Positions 6,302-14,198 of a stretch of DNA of 17,700 nucleotides are shown here, in pieces. The translations under genes were made by a program, and so were the position numbers. Source of the stretch: Thermoplasmata archaeon (GTDB taxonomy: Archaea; Thermoplasmatota; Penumbrarchaeia; Penumbrarchaeales; EX4484-36); NCBI GenBank assembly GCA_021160765.1, contig JAGHBW010000129.1, forward strand, positions 1 to 17,700, in the 5' to 3' direction. The notes under the pieces were generated by a model. The model made no database searches. It was given only the letters and a program-made list of their open reading frames with translations, and had not been told where the DNA came from. The first letter of the stretch is position 1. The number at the start of each line of letters is the position of its first letter.

Positions 6302-7692
6302 GTTTCTTTTGGATAGTATTTCTCTATGTACTTCTTATCAATCCTCTTCAGTTCCTCCTTGGGGAGGATAGTTAAAAGCTTCCAGGCAAGATTAAGGGTT
6401 TCCTCTATTGTGCGCTCTACATCAAAACCCTGATTGATGAATTCCCTTTCAAACGCATCTGCGAATTTGAGATACCTGTGGTCTCTCTCCGTCAGTGCCT
6501 CTTCTCCCACAACAGCTACGAGCCCTCGCAGATCCACCCCTTCAGCGTAAGCAGCGTAAAGCTGGTTGGATACCTGATCATGGTCCTCCCTGGTTCTACC
6601 CTTCCCTATCCCCTGCTTCATGAGTCTGGAGAGGCAGGGAAGAACGTTGATAGGTGGGTTAATACCTTTCCTGTGAAGCTCTCTGGAAAGAACAATCTGC
6701 CCCTCTGTGATGTAGCCAGTTAGATCTGGTATTGGATGTGTTATATCGTCATCAGGCATGGTTAAAATCGGTATCTGTGTTATGGAACCCTTTTTGCCCT
6801 TTATCCTACCAGCCCTTTCGTATATTGTTGCGAGGTCCGTGTACATGTACCCGGGGTACCCCCTTCTCCCCGGCACCTCCTCCCTGGCGGCTGCTATCTC
6901 TCTCAGGGCTTCACAGTAGTTGGTCATGTCCGTTAAAATAACTAGGATGTGCATATCCTTCTCAAATGCGAGATATTCCGCAGTAGTTAGCGCCATCCTG
7001 GGTATGATGATCCTCTCAATTGCAGGATCGTCCGCCAGATTCAGAAACAGAACAGTCCTGCTCATAGCACCTGAGTCTTCAAAGGATTTTATAAAGAAGT
7101 TCGCCTCCTCAGCCGTAATCCCCATGGCCACGAAGACCACTGCGAACTCCTCCTCCTTCCCCAGAACTTTCGCCTGTCTAGCTATCTGAGCTGCCAGTTC
7201 GTTATGCGGAAGTCCGGAGGCGGAGAAAATGGGCAACTTTTGCCCTCTTACTAGGGTGTTCATGCCGTCTATGGTTGAGACCCCCGTCTGGATGAACTCC
7301 CTGGGGTACTCCCTAGCAGTAGGATTTATGGGATCCCCGTTTATGTCTCTTCTGATCTCTGGTATTATTTCTGGACCACCATCCTTGGGCTTTCCAGAAC
7401 CACTGAAAACCCTTCCCAGCATCTCCGTTGAGAGGCCTATCTTCATGGTCTCCCCGGTAAAACGAACGGTGGTCTTGTCTATGTCAAGGCCCTGTGTACC
7501 CTCAAAAACCTGCACTACAGCCTTATCCATATGCGCCTCCAGCACCTGCCCAAGGCGCTGACGCCCATCCGGGCTTTTTATATAAACCACTTCACCGTAG
7601 GAAACTCCCTTGACCTTTTCCACAACAAGGAGGGGTCCACTAACGGACCTTATCGTGGAGTAAAGAATTTCGTCCCTGCCGCTTACAGCCAT
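6289..7692 (-). CDS. atpB: A/V-type ATP synthase subunit B
   Basis: Non-catalytic nucleotide-binding subunit that alternates with A in the A3B3 head. The 467 residues are full length. Family motifs include the N-terminal barrel, GLSTEMLGRVFSGSGKPKDGGP, TGVSTIDGMNTLVRGQKLPIFSASGLPHNELAAQIARQA, GITAEEANFFIKSFEDSGAM and ITQIPILTMPDDDITHPIPDLTGYITEGQIVLSR. The classical Walker A motif is replaced by SASGLPHNELA, as normal for B. ATG 7692 is preferred over GTG 7701 because GAGGTG (7704-7699) forms a Shine-Dalgarno six bases before the ATG and contains that GTG. Unusually, atpB is not between atpA and atpD; it is on the opposite strand, with a likely promoter of its own. Confidence 0.97.
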   Translation of the reverse strand: MAVSGRDEILYSTIRSVSGPLLVVEKVKGVSYGEVVYIKSPDGRQRLGQVLEAHMDKAVVQVFEGTQGLDIDKTTVRFTGETMKIGLSTEMLGRVFSGSGKPKDGGPEIIPEIRRDINGDPINPTAREYPREFIQTGVSTIDGMNTLVRGQKLPIFSASGLPHNELAAQIARQAKVLGKEEEFAVVFVAMGITAEEANFFIKSFEDSGAMSRTVLFLNLADDPAIERIIIPRMALTTAEYLAFEKDMHILVILTDMTNYCEALREIAAAREEVPGRRGYPGYMYTDLATIYERAGRIKGKKGSITQIPILTMPDDDITHPIPDLTGYITEGQIVLSRELHRKGINPPINVLPCLSRLMKQGIGKGRTREDHDQVSNQLYAAYAEGVDLRGLVAVVGEEALTERDHRYLKFADAFEREFINQGFDVERTIEETLNLAWKLLTILPKEELKRIDKKYIEKYYPKETYNP

Positions 7693-7751
7693 GTCTAGCA
7701 CCTCAATGGTCCTCGGAAACCCACCACGCCGGGGGGAGAATAAAAACTTGG

Positions 7752-7759
7752 TATAAAAA
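7752..7759 (-). promoter_or_regulatory. Predicted TATA box of atpB
   Basis: On the minus strand TTTTTATA lies about 60 bases before the atpB ATG. Initiation would be near 7729, giving a leader of about 37 bases with a GAGGTG Shine-Dalgarno. The box sits in the short gap after the upstream same-strand gene, so atpB may be transcribed independently. Confidence 0.5.
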
Positions 7760-7770
7760 CATCACTGGTA

Positions 7771-10089
7771 TCAACCCTTCTTCCCCTTCATCAGAACCTT
7801 TATCCTTTTGACGAAGAATGAAGCCTTCCGGTTTTCTGGATCCTTCTCCAGTACTTTGTTATAGAGTTCCAATGCCTTCTCATAATCCTTCTCCTTGTAT
7901 GCCTTCTGCGCCTCATTAAGCAGCTCCTCAACGCCCCTCTCACCTGTAGCTAGTTCAGGGAAAAGCAGAGGAGTGTATTTGTTTATAAGATCTTCCAGCA
8001 TGTATGGATCATTCACTGCTCTCACCTTTTCAATTTCTGCTTCCTTCCCCTCCTCCCGTAGCTTTGTGATGATCTCTTTTTTTATTTTGGCGAACTCTTT
8101 GAGTCTATCCCTGAACTCCTCCGCTATCTCCTTTATGTGAGCGGGGTCCTCCTCAATCTTCTTTCTTAGAGTGCTTGTACTCACACCCTTCTCTTCCATC
8201 TTCTCCATAAACTTCTCCATTTTTTCCTTTAGATACTTGAGATTGGCTTCTCTCGCCTTTATTTCTGCCAGGATTCTCTCTGCTGCAATAAGGGATTCGG
8301 GGTCCTTCAGAAGCGCCTCCATCTCCTCCTCTAGGTCTTTGAAAACTCCCTTCTTTATACCCTCATATTCCTTTTTCAATTCCTCAAGCCTGCTAATCCT
8401 TTTTCTGTAATCCTCTAGGAGTTCATCTATTTTGTCGGGATCGTTCTTCACTTTGAGAAACTTCTCCAGAAGTGATGTTATGTTGTACCCCTTCTCCCTC
8501 CACCCCCTGCTAACATCGTTAAAGGTCTTCCACTTTTCCTTTACAACCTTCTCCTTCTCCATCACTTTTTTGAGCTCCTGGTATCTTTTAAGGGCAGGTT
8601 CCAGGTTGGAGAGGTTCTTGAGCAATCCAAGGACCTCACTAGCCATCTTTCTCAACTCGGCTCCCTGAACGTCCTTTATCTCATTCTCAATTGCAACAGC
8701 CTTTTGAAAGTTTTTCTGATACTGTTGGAGATATTGAAGTGTCTCATCTAATCCACCTGGATTTTTGAGGTAGCGCTCAAGAGGTGTTAGAATGTAGCCC
8801 AACTTTTTCCACTGCCTTACCTTCTCCTGAAGATGGTCCAGAACCCTGTTCCGCTCCTCCACCTTTTCCACAAGAGCTTTCACCTTCTCTGAATACTCTC
8901 CCGCCTTAAGTGGGTCCACAAGTGATAGTGCAAGATCAGCTATTTCATCTTCAAAACCGACACCGTCTAGGCTTAGCAACTCTTTCTTCATCTCCTTTAT
9001 CTTCTCCACGCCGTTGTTGTACCTTTCATACACCTCTTTTAGCTTTTCCACAGGATCGTTTAAGCTCTTCTTTAAAACGGTCACGTTGAAACCTTCCTCC
9101 TCCCAGAGTTGTGCTTCCTCCGAAACTCTTTTTCTAAAAGCCTCCTCCTCCTCTTTTTTCCTCCTTCCCTCCTGGCTGGCTTTAACCTCTTTAAGAAGTG
9201 GGCTGAGAAGCTTCTGCACCTCCTCAATCTTTCGTGGATCCTTAACAAGGTTCTTTATCTCCTCTATCTTGTCTCCCAGTATACCCATTAAATAGGGGTC
9301 TTTGGATATCTCATCCAGTTTCTCTTCAACCTTTTTTAGCATCTCTACACTTTTAAGGAAGGTTTTGTACCTCTCCTTGAATATGTCATAGGAGTCTCTC
9401 TCCAGAGACAGCTTGATTCTATCCACGTAATAGCCCTTCTTTTCAAGGTTCTCAATTCTTGCTCTAGCTTCTTCCAGTTCCTTCAGGTATTTGTTATACT
9501 CCTCTTTGAGTTCCAGAAACTTCTCCTCAACCATTTCAAAATCCTTGACGTTCTTCAACTTCTCCTTGATGTTCTGAAGCTGGATCCTAAGGTCGGAGGG
9601 GAGCCGTTTGTCTTTAAGCATCTCTTCTAGCTCTTTCTGGTACCTTTCACTGTTTTCCACGTTCCTGCTAATCTTTACAAAGAATTCTTCAATCTCTCTG
9701 GTACCCTGCTTAAAGACCTCTTCTATATCCCCAACATCGTACCCCTCATCCCTCCACGATTCTAGTATGAGCTTCCATTCCTCCAATTGTTTTCTACTGG
9801 CCTCCTCATCAGACCTGAAAAGTGCATATACCCCTTTTCCCTTTGAAGAAGCCTCCCCCCTCATTTTGTTGTATTCCTCTTTTATAGCCTGGAGTTCTTT
9901 TATAGTCTCTTCTACAAGACGAAGCGCCTCATCCCACCTCTTCTGGCTATAGAGTTTTCGCGCCTCTTTCAGTTTTGTGGAGGGAGATGAGACGTCTAAA
10001 CCTATCTGATTCAAACTCTGAAGAAAGTTTTCAGTCTTCTTCAATATATAATCCAGTTTTTTCCCTGCATTCACTGTGTTGTCGCCCAT
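7771..10089 (-). CDS. Long helical repeat protein with C-terminal TPR motif, function unknown
   Basis: A 772-residue, highly charged, almost wholly helical cytoplasmic protein (no signal peptide or membrane helix). I do not recognise the family. It consists of about seven units of roughly 100 residues. Each has an anchor of the form W-x-x-x-G-[YF]-[DN]-[VI], with glycines at 30, 116, 219, 333, 431, 534 and 635. The anchor is followed by helices that start with [DN]P, for example LNDPVEKLKEVYERY and VKDPRKIEEVQKLL. Residues about 718-762 form a TPR (AQKAYKEKDYEKALELYNKVLEKDPENRKA). No Walker, zinc-hook or nuclease motif is visible, so it is not SMC/Rad50. The ATG has GAGTGG seven bases upstream. 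It lies 78 bases upstream of atpB on the same strand. Confidence 0.8.
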   Translation of the reverse strand: MGDNTVNAGKKLDYILKKTENFLQSLNQIGLDVSSPSTKLKEARKLYSQKRWDEALRLVEETIKELQAIKEEYNKMRGEASSKGKGVYALFRSDEEASRKQLEEWKLILESWRDEGYDVGDIEEVFKQGTREIEEFFVKISRNVENSERYQKELEEMLKDKRLPSDLRIQLQNIKEKLKNVKDFEMVEEKFLELKEEYNKYLKELEEARARIENLEKKGYYVDRIKLSLERDSYDIFKERYKTFLKSVEMLKKVEEKLDEISKDPYLMGILGDKIEEIKNLVKDPRKIEEVQKLLSPLLKEVKASQEGRRKKEEEEAFRKRVSEEAQLWEEEGFNVTVLKKSLNDPVEKLKEVYERYNNGVEKIKEMKKELLSLDGVGFEDEIADLALSLVDPLKAGEYSEKVKALVEKVEERNRVLDHLQEKVRQWKKLGYILTPLERYLKNPGGLDETLQYLQQYQKNFQKAVAIENEIKDVQGAELRKMASEVLGLLKNLSNLEPALKRYQELKKVMEKEKVVKEKWKTFNDVSRGWREKGYNITSLLEKFLKVKNDPDKIDELLEDYRKRISRLEELKKEYEGIKKGVFKDLEEEMEALLKDPESLIAAERILAEIKAREANLKYLKEKMEKFMEKMEEKGVSTSTLRKKIEEDPAHIKEIAEEFRDRLKEFAKIKKEIITKLREEGKEAEIEKVRAVNDPYMLEDLINKYTPLLFPELATGERGVEELLNEAQKAYKEKDYEKALELYNKVLEKDPENRKASFFVKRIKVLMKGKKG

Positions 10090-10387
10090 TTTTAACCACT
10101 CGCTTCAGAATAACCATTCCTATTAACCTTTTTCTTCCAAAAATCTCAAGTTGACCGCGGATACTACTTAAGGTTCTATGTCCACTTTTGATTTTAAATT
10201 TTTCTAAATACTTCTCACTTTATCGCAACATAGCAGGGGTCCTTTCACCTCTAAAGACTACATGATGCGTTCTTTTAGGGCATTATCGCATCTGTTGAGC
10301 ATCCATGCGCCCCGGGGGGAGCAAAGTTAATAAAATATTGGTTGATATGGGGCCGGCCCCATTCATAAGGAATAGTCAGGTGCTGCT
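10090..10387. promoter_or_regulatory. Divergent intergenic promoter region (helical repeat gene / atpH operon)
   Basis: This 298-base gap holds no convincing gene. It separates two divergent units. Minus-strand TATA-like sequences (ATTTAAAATC near 10190 and GTTAATAGG near 10125) could serve the helical repeat gene. On the plus strand TTAATAAAAT (10327-10336) is the best candidate for the ATP synthase operon. A CAGGTG Shine-Dalgarno (10378-10382 region) lies five bases before ATG 10388. Confidence 0.5.
10327..10362 (+). promoter_or_regulatory. atpH operon promoter with 16-base palindrome at the predicted start site
   Basis: The TATA-like TTAATAAAAT is followed, at the distance where transcription should start (about 10357), by the perfect palindrome ATGGGGCCGGCCCCAT (10347-10362). 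It could be an operator for a dimeric regulator or part of a leader hairpin. Only the symmetry and spacing are observed. Confidence 0.45.
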
Positions 10388-10699
10388 ATGGAAGACAGCG
10401 TTGGCAAGTTGCTCAAAAAGGAGGAGGAGGTGGAGGCCCTCCTCAAGAAGGCTAGGGAGAAGGCTAAAAGGATGGTGGAGGAGGGGTTTGAGGAGATAGA
10501 AAAATGGCTGGAGGATGAGAAGAGGAGAATTAAGGAGGAGTATAAAAGGAGACTGGAGGAGGAGCGGAGGGAGGCGGAAAAGGAGGCAGAGCACCTTGTG
10601 GAGGAGGGGAAGAAGATCTCCTCCCAGCTTAAGAAGAAGTTTCAGTACAATATTGAAGAGGCCGTTGAAGATGCGCTTGAAGTTGTAATAGGCGAGTGA
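10388..10699 (+). CDS. atpH: A/V-type ATP synthase subunit H (peripheral stalk)
   Basis: A 103-residue coiled-coil protein made almost entirely of Glu, Lys, Arg and Leu heptads (KKEEEVEALLKKAREKAKRM, then EEIEKWLEDEKRRIKEEYKRRLEEERREAEKEA, cut here into two visible stretches). Subunit H pairs with subunit E to form the peripheral stalks that hold the A3B3 head still against the rotor. The size and first position before subunit I are normal for archaeal operons. Sequence alone would be ambiguous, since many coiled coils look alike; gene order makes the call. The stop codon is six bases before the ATG of atpI. Confidence 0.88.
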   Translation: MEDSVGKLLKKEEEVEALLKKAREKAKRMVEEGFEEIEKWLEDEKRRIKEEYKRRLEEERREAEKEAEHLVEEGKKISSQLKKKFQYNIEEAVEDALEVVIGE

Positions 10700-10705
10700 T
10701 GTGTG

Positions 10706-12799
10706 ATGAAGCCCGCTGCCCTGTTGAAGGTCAGGATATCAACAACACCTGAACTTCTCCCCCCACTTCTTCACTCCCTCTATGAAAGCTCAATAATGCA
10801 TGTGGAGGGTGTGGGGGAGGCGGGAGAATTCAAATCCGCCGGGATAAGGGCAGTGGACGCTCCAAGACATCTGAAGGAGGTCTCCGAACTTAAAAGAGAG
10901 CTACTTAAGATACATCACGTAAGGGAGGGTATGAAGAGGGAGAAGATCATCAAGCCATCGTTCAGGGAGGTTATGGGTGCGGAGAAGAGGGCAAAGATAA
11001 AGATCCCCGGGGGGATAGATGAAGAGCTGAAGTTTGTTAGAGAAAGTGCAAGGAAGATCTTGGATGATTTCTCCGAGGTTATGAGAAGAATTGAGAGGGA
11101 GAGGGAGGCGAGAGAACGGCTGGACGAGCTGTATAGCCAGTACGAACCGCTTAGATATTTCTCCCTTCCAATAAGGCTACTTTTAGGCGAGACATCATTT
11201 GATGTCCGCTTTGCCATTACCCGGGAACCGGAACACGTTGAGCGATTCCTGTCTAAACAGCCAGTTGGATTTGATAAGATTGCATTGAACGTGAAGAAGA
11301 ATGAGTGGATGTATGCTATATACTTCCTCAAGATTGATCGGGGAGTTCTCGCACCGCTGTTCAAGAGGAGGCTCACCGTTGAGTATCAGGTGGCTAGGGA
11401 GGATCTAAGGTCGGTTATGAGGGAATATGAGATCGTGGGAGAGGATCTTGGTGACATATTGGAAGGGATCAGAGAGAGGATGGTGGAGAGCGAGAAATTC
11501 CTGAAGGAAGTTGCCGGGGTTTTTGAAAGGAAATGGAGGGCGAACAGAGCCCTATATCTAGCGACCCTGGAGGAATTGACTGCACTTCAGGAGAAGTTTA
11601 TGGGGTGGAGGCGTGCAGGGGCATCAAAATACCTGACCTTTTTGTGGGGTTGGGTTGATGAAGAGAAGGGCGGGGAGCTTAAGAGATTGGTTAGGAGGGT
11701 GACGCGAGGGGAGTACGCCATGGATATGGAGGGGGCCCGGGTGGAGGAGGACCCCCCCATATTACTGAAGAACCCGAAGAGTATTCGTGACCTTCAGGGC
11801 CTTGTTGAGATGTACGGCCATCCCAACTACAACAGCGTAGACCCAACCCTGATAGTCTCCTTCTTTTTCGTTCTGTTTATTGGCCTTATGATTGGTGATG
11901 CAGGATATGGTCTCGTAATACTCATACTCTCTATAATATTTCATTACACCCTGGGGAGGGACAACGAGAGACTGGGCCAATACGCTCGCGTTGGGCTTTA
12001 CGTTGGTACCGTCACAATAATATCCGGGATCGCTATGGGTTCCTTCTTCGGCGACCTAGTTCCAAGGTTTTTCTACGGAGACCCATCCAAACCACTGTAT
12101 TCAGCAACTCTACTTGGGATTCGCTTCCCTGTGGATCCAATGAAGGACCCGATGAAAATATTCGCTCTCTCCCTTGTTCTTGGGCTTATTCAGATGAACA
12201 TAGGTTTTATTCTCGGCCTCTATCAGAGGGCATTCCTCCAGGGAAACGTTAAGGGTGCCATAACGGGATATGTCTCGTGGTTTTTGATGGAGATCGGGGG
12301 TGGTGCACTTCTGGGGGATCTCCTTCTTGAGATGTGGAGCCTTAATCATACCCAGACCCTCATCTTTACGGGGGTTTTCCTTGTAGGTTTCGCTCTACTT
12401 TTCCTGGAGTCCAAGATGTTTGCCATCTTTGACCTGGAGGGCTTTGCGGGGGACTGGATCTCCTACAGCAGGATTCTCGCTCTTGGATTGGCAACTGCCG
12501 GAATGGCTGGTGCAATAAACATACTCGCTGAGATGTTCCTTGTGGGCAGTGGTCCTTTAAGAATAGTACTCGCCCTTCTTGCGGGTGTGCTGCTCTTCTT
12601 CGGGCATCTCATAAATACCGCCCTTCAGACTCTCGGAGCTATCGTTCACTCCCTGAGGCTTCAGTACTCTGAATTTATGGGGAAGTTCTACGAAGGTGGT
12701 GGCAGACCGTTTAAGGTGTTTGGGAGAAACAGGATTTACACTACTATTAAAGAAAAGAAGTACATCTACCAGGAGGTGCAGAAAAATGTTGGTGAGTAG
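10706..12799 (+). CDS. atpI: A/V-type ATP synthase subunit I (a-type stator membrane subunit)
   Basis: The 697-residue stator half of the ion channel. Residues 1 to about 365 form the cytoplasmic domain that anchors the E/H stalks. About eight membrane helices follow, beginning with the LIVSFFFVLFIGLMIGDAGYG segment, whose GDAGYG is typical of the family. The essential helix-7 arginine is R589 in SYSRILALGLA, equivalent to yeast Vph1 R735. A second conserved arginine is R651 in HSLRLQYSEFMGKFYEGGG, equivalent to yeast R799. The start could be GTG 10703 or ATG 10706, and I chose the ATG. The 3' end overlaps atpK by 14 bases. Confidence 0.97.
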   Translation: MKPAALLKVRISTTPELLPPLLHSLYESSIMHVEGVGEAGEFKSAGIRAVDAPRHLKEVSELKRELLKIHHVREGMKREKIIKPSFREVMGAEKRAKIKIPGGIDEELKFVRESARKILDDFSEVMRRIEREREARERLDELYSQYEPLRYFSLPIRLLLGETSFDVRFAITREPEHVERFLSKQPVGFDKIALNVKKNEWMYAIYFLKIDRGVLAPLFKRRLTVEYQVAREDLRSVMREYEIVGEDLGDILEGIRERMVESEKFLKEVAGVFERKWRANRALYLATLEELTALQEKFMGWRRAGASKYLTFLWGWVDEEKGGELKRLVRRVTRGEYAMDMEGARVEEDPPILLKNPKSIRDLQGLVEMYGHPNYNSVDPTLIVSFFFVLFIGLMIGDAGYGLVILILSIIFHYTLGRDNERLGQYARVGLYVGTVTIISGIAMGSFFGDLVPRFFYGDPSKPLYSATLLGIRFPVDPMKDPMKIFALSLVLGLIQMNIGFILGLYQRAFLQGNVKGAITGYVSWFLMEIGGGALLGDLLLEMWSLNHTQTLIFTGVFLVGFALLFLESKMFAIFDLEGFAGDWISYSRILALGLATAGMAGAINILAEMFLVGSGPLRIVLALLAGVLLFFGHLINTALQTLGAIVHSLRLQYSEFMGKFYEGGGRPFKVFGRNRIYTTIKEKKYIYQEVQKNVGE
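12771..12785 (+). promoter_or_regulatory. Strong ribosome-binding site setting the atpK start
   Basis: AGGAGGTG (12771-12778) is seven bases before ATG 12786 and lies inside the end of atpI. A longer in-frame reading opens upstream at 12696, but the site fixes the true N-terminus at MLVSRLEKRL, which yields a signal-peptide-like leader. High output would suit a ring subunit needed in many copies. Confidence 0.85.
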
Positions 12800-13538
12800 G
12801 TTGGAGAAGAGACTTGCAAAGACAGCGATGTTCGCAACAGTACTTGGGGTGCTGGTAATGGCGGTTCTTATGGCTCTCCCCGGGGCCGCCGCAGCCACCC
12901 CAGTGCCAACAACGGACAGAGACGGCGATGGGATGGACGACGAGTGGGAGGAGAAGTATGGACTGAACACCTCTCGCGACGACTCTATGGAAGACCCCGA
13001 TGGGGATGGAGTTACGAACATCCAGGAGTACAAGGACGGGACAAACCCCTTTGACCCCAACGCCAATTCAAAGGACGTTGAGAGGAACAAAAGCCTCATC
13101 CTTCTGGGGGTTGGTCTTGCTGTGGGTATTGCGGGGATAGCCTCCAGTGTTGGCATAGGCATCGCCGGGTCAACAGCCTCTGGAGCTGCCGCCGAGAAGC
13201 CTGAGCTCAAGATAAAAATGATGATCCTGGAGAGCCTTCCCATGACTCAGGGATTCTACGGGCTGGTTATAGCACTTCTGGTGCTGCCTGCACTGAAAAA
13301 CAGCAGTACCATGGCCATCCCGGCTGTGGGGTTCGCAGGGATCGCCATTGGTATAGCCTATGGATTCTCCTCCATATCCGCCATACCCCAGGGTATAATA
13401 GCCTCCTCTTCTATATCAGCGGTGGCTAGGAATAAGGACATCTTCAGCTTTGGCCTTATATATGCCATACTCTCTGAGACCCTAGCTCTCTTCGGTCTCA
13501 TAGCGGCCATATTCATAATGCAGGCTGTGGGGCTCTGA
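12786..13538 (+). CDS. atpK: A/V-type ATP synthase subunit K (rotor c-ring) with N-terminal calcium-binding domain
   Basis: A 250-residue rotor proteolipid. Residues 1-37 resemble a signal peptide (basic N-terminus, hydrophobic 14-31, then ALPGAAAAT). Residues 43-92 carry two EF-hand/TSP3-like loops with ligands at every expected position: D44, D46, D48, D52, E55 and D70, D72, D74, N78, E81. Two hairpins follow, with helices about 103-127, 144-169, 177-205 and 219-246. The first hairpin lacks the carboxylate (LPMTQG, M153); the second has E231 (LSETLALFG). L151, T154, Q155, Q202 and E231 match the Na+ ligands L61, T64, Q65, Q110 and E139 of Enterococcus hirae NtpK, with the same 29-residue Q-to-E spacing. 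Known rotor topology puts the N-terminus outside the cell. The extra domain is very unusual. Confidence 0.95.
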   Translation: MLVSRLEKRLAKTAMFATVLGVLVMAVLMALPGAAAATPVPTTDRDGDGMDDEWEEKYGLNTSRDDSMEDPDGDGVTNIQEYKDGTNPFDPNANSKDVERNKSLILLGVGLAVGIAGIASSVGIGIAGSTASGAAAEKPELKIKMMILESLPMTQGFYGLVIALLVLPALKNSSTMAIPAVGFAGIAIGIAYGFSSISAIPQGIIASSSISAVARNKDIFSFGLIYAILSETLALFGLIAAIFIMQAVGL

Positions 13539-13555
13539 GCAAGCGAGGTGGGGGT

Positions 13556-14197
13556 ATGGGAGTTGAGACCCTGCTGAAGAGGCTGGAGAAGCTTGCGGAG
13601 GAGGAGAGGGAGAGGATACTAAAGGAGGCGGAGGAGAGATTGAGGGAGAGAAGGAGGGAGGCGGAGAGGGAACTGGAGACCTTCAGGGAGGCGGAGGAGA
13701 GGAGGTTTAAGAGGGAGAGGGAAAGGGTGAGGAATCTGATACTCTCCTCTGGCCGCAGGAAGTCAAAGGAGATGGTCTCCTCGGCCAAGGAGGAGATGAT
13801 ATGGGAGGTTATATCCCAGCTCAAGGAGAGGCTGAGGAGCCTGGAGGGGGAGAGGTACAGGGAATGGGTTAAGGGGGTTATAGACGAGGGAGAGAGGTTG
13901 GTGGGGGAGAACTGTTATATCTTCCCGGTAAGGGAGGGAGATCTTGAATGGCTTAAGGGGAAGTATGGGAGGAGGGTTAGGGACTCTCTCTTCAGCGGGG
14001 ATTATTCTGGTCTTCCCGAGAAGGTAGTGAGCCTTTTGAAAGAATACAGACAGGAGGACCTCCTGGGTGGTGTACTTCTTATATCCAGCGACGGCTCGGT
14101 CATAGGGGACTACACCCTTCTGGGAAGGATGAGGAGGAGGGAGGAGGAGATCAGGGAGAGGATCTCAAAGAAACTGTTTGGAAAGGAGGCCATCTGA
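13556..14197 (+). CDS. atpE: A/V-type ATP synthase subunit E (peripheral stalk)
   Basis: A 213-residue stalk subunit that pairs with H and contacts the top of the A3B3 head. Residues 1 to about 95 form a long, highly charged helix (EEERERILKEAEERLRERR and similar). The C-terminal globular part contains WVKGVIDEGERLVG and the family-like EDLLGGVLLISSDGSVIGDYTLLGRM, where the GG-x-x-x-x-S-x-DG-x-I pattern is characteristic. Start ATG 13556 has GAGGTG five bases upstream. It begins 17 bases after atpK and ends one base before the atpC start, consistent with one tight operon. Confidence 0.95.
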   Translation: MGVETLLKRLEKLAEEERERILKEAEERLRERRREAERELETFREAEERRFKRERERVRNLILSSGRRKSKEMVSSAKEEMIWEVISQLKERLRSLEGERYREWVKGVIDEGERLVGENCYIFPVREGDLEWLKGKYGRRVRDSLFSGDYSGLPEKVVSLLKEYRQEDLLGGVLLISSDGSVIGDYTLLGRMRRREEEIRERISKKLFGKEAI

Positions 14198-14198
14198 A

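Noticed and set aside
7771..10089. SMC/Rad50-like ATPase for the long helical protein
   Set aside because: There are no Walker A, Walker B, signature or zinc-hook motifs; the protein is helical throughout with a TPR end.
12696..12785. Longer AtpK N-terminus starting 30 codons upstream
   Set aside because: The extension lies inside atpI, has no hydrophobic leader logic, and the AGGAGGTG site points to ATG 12786.
12557..13243. 228-residue open frame on the minus strand over atpI/atpK
   Set aside because: It is a low-complexity Ser/Pro/Leu-rich shadow of the atpK and atpI coding frames.
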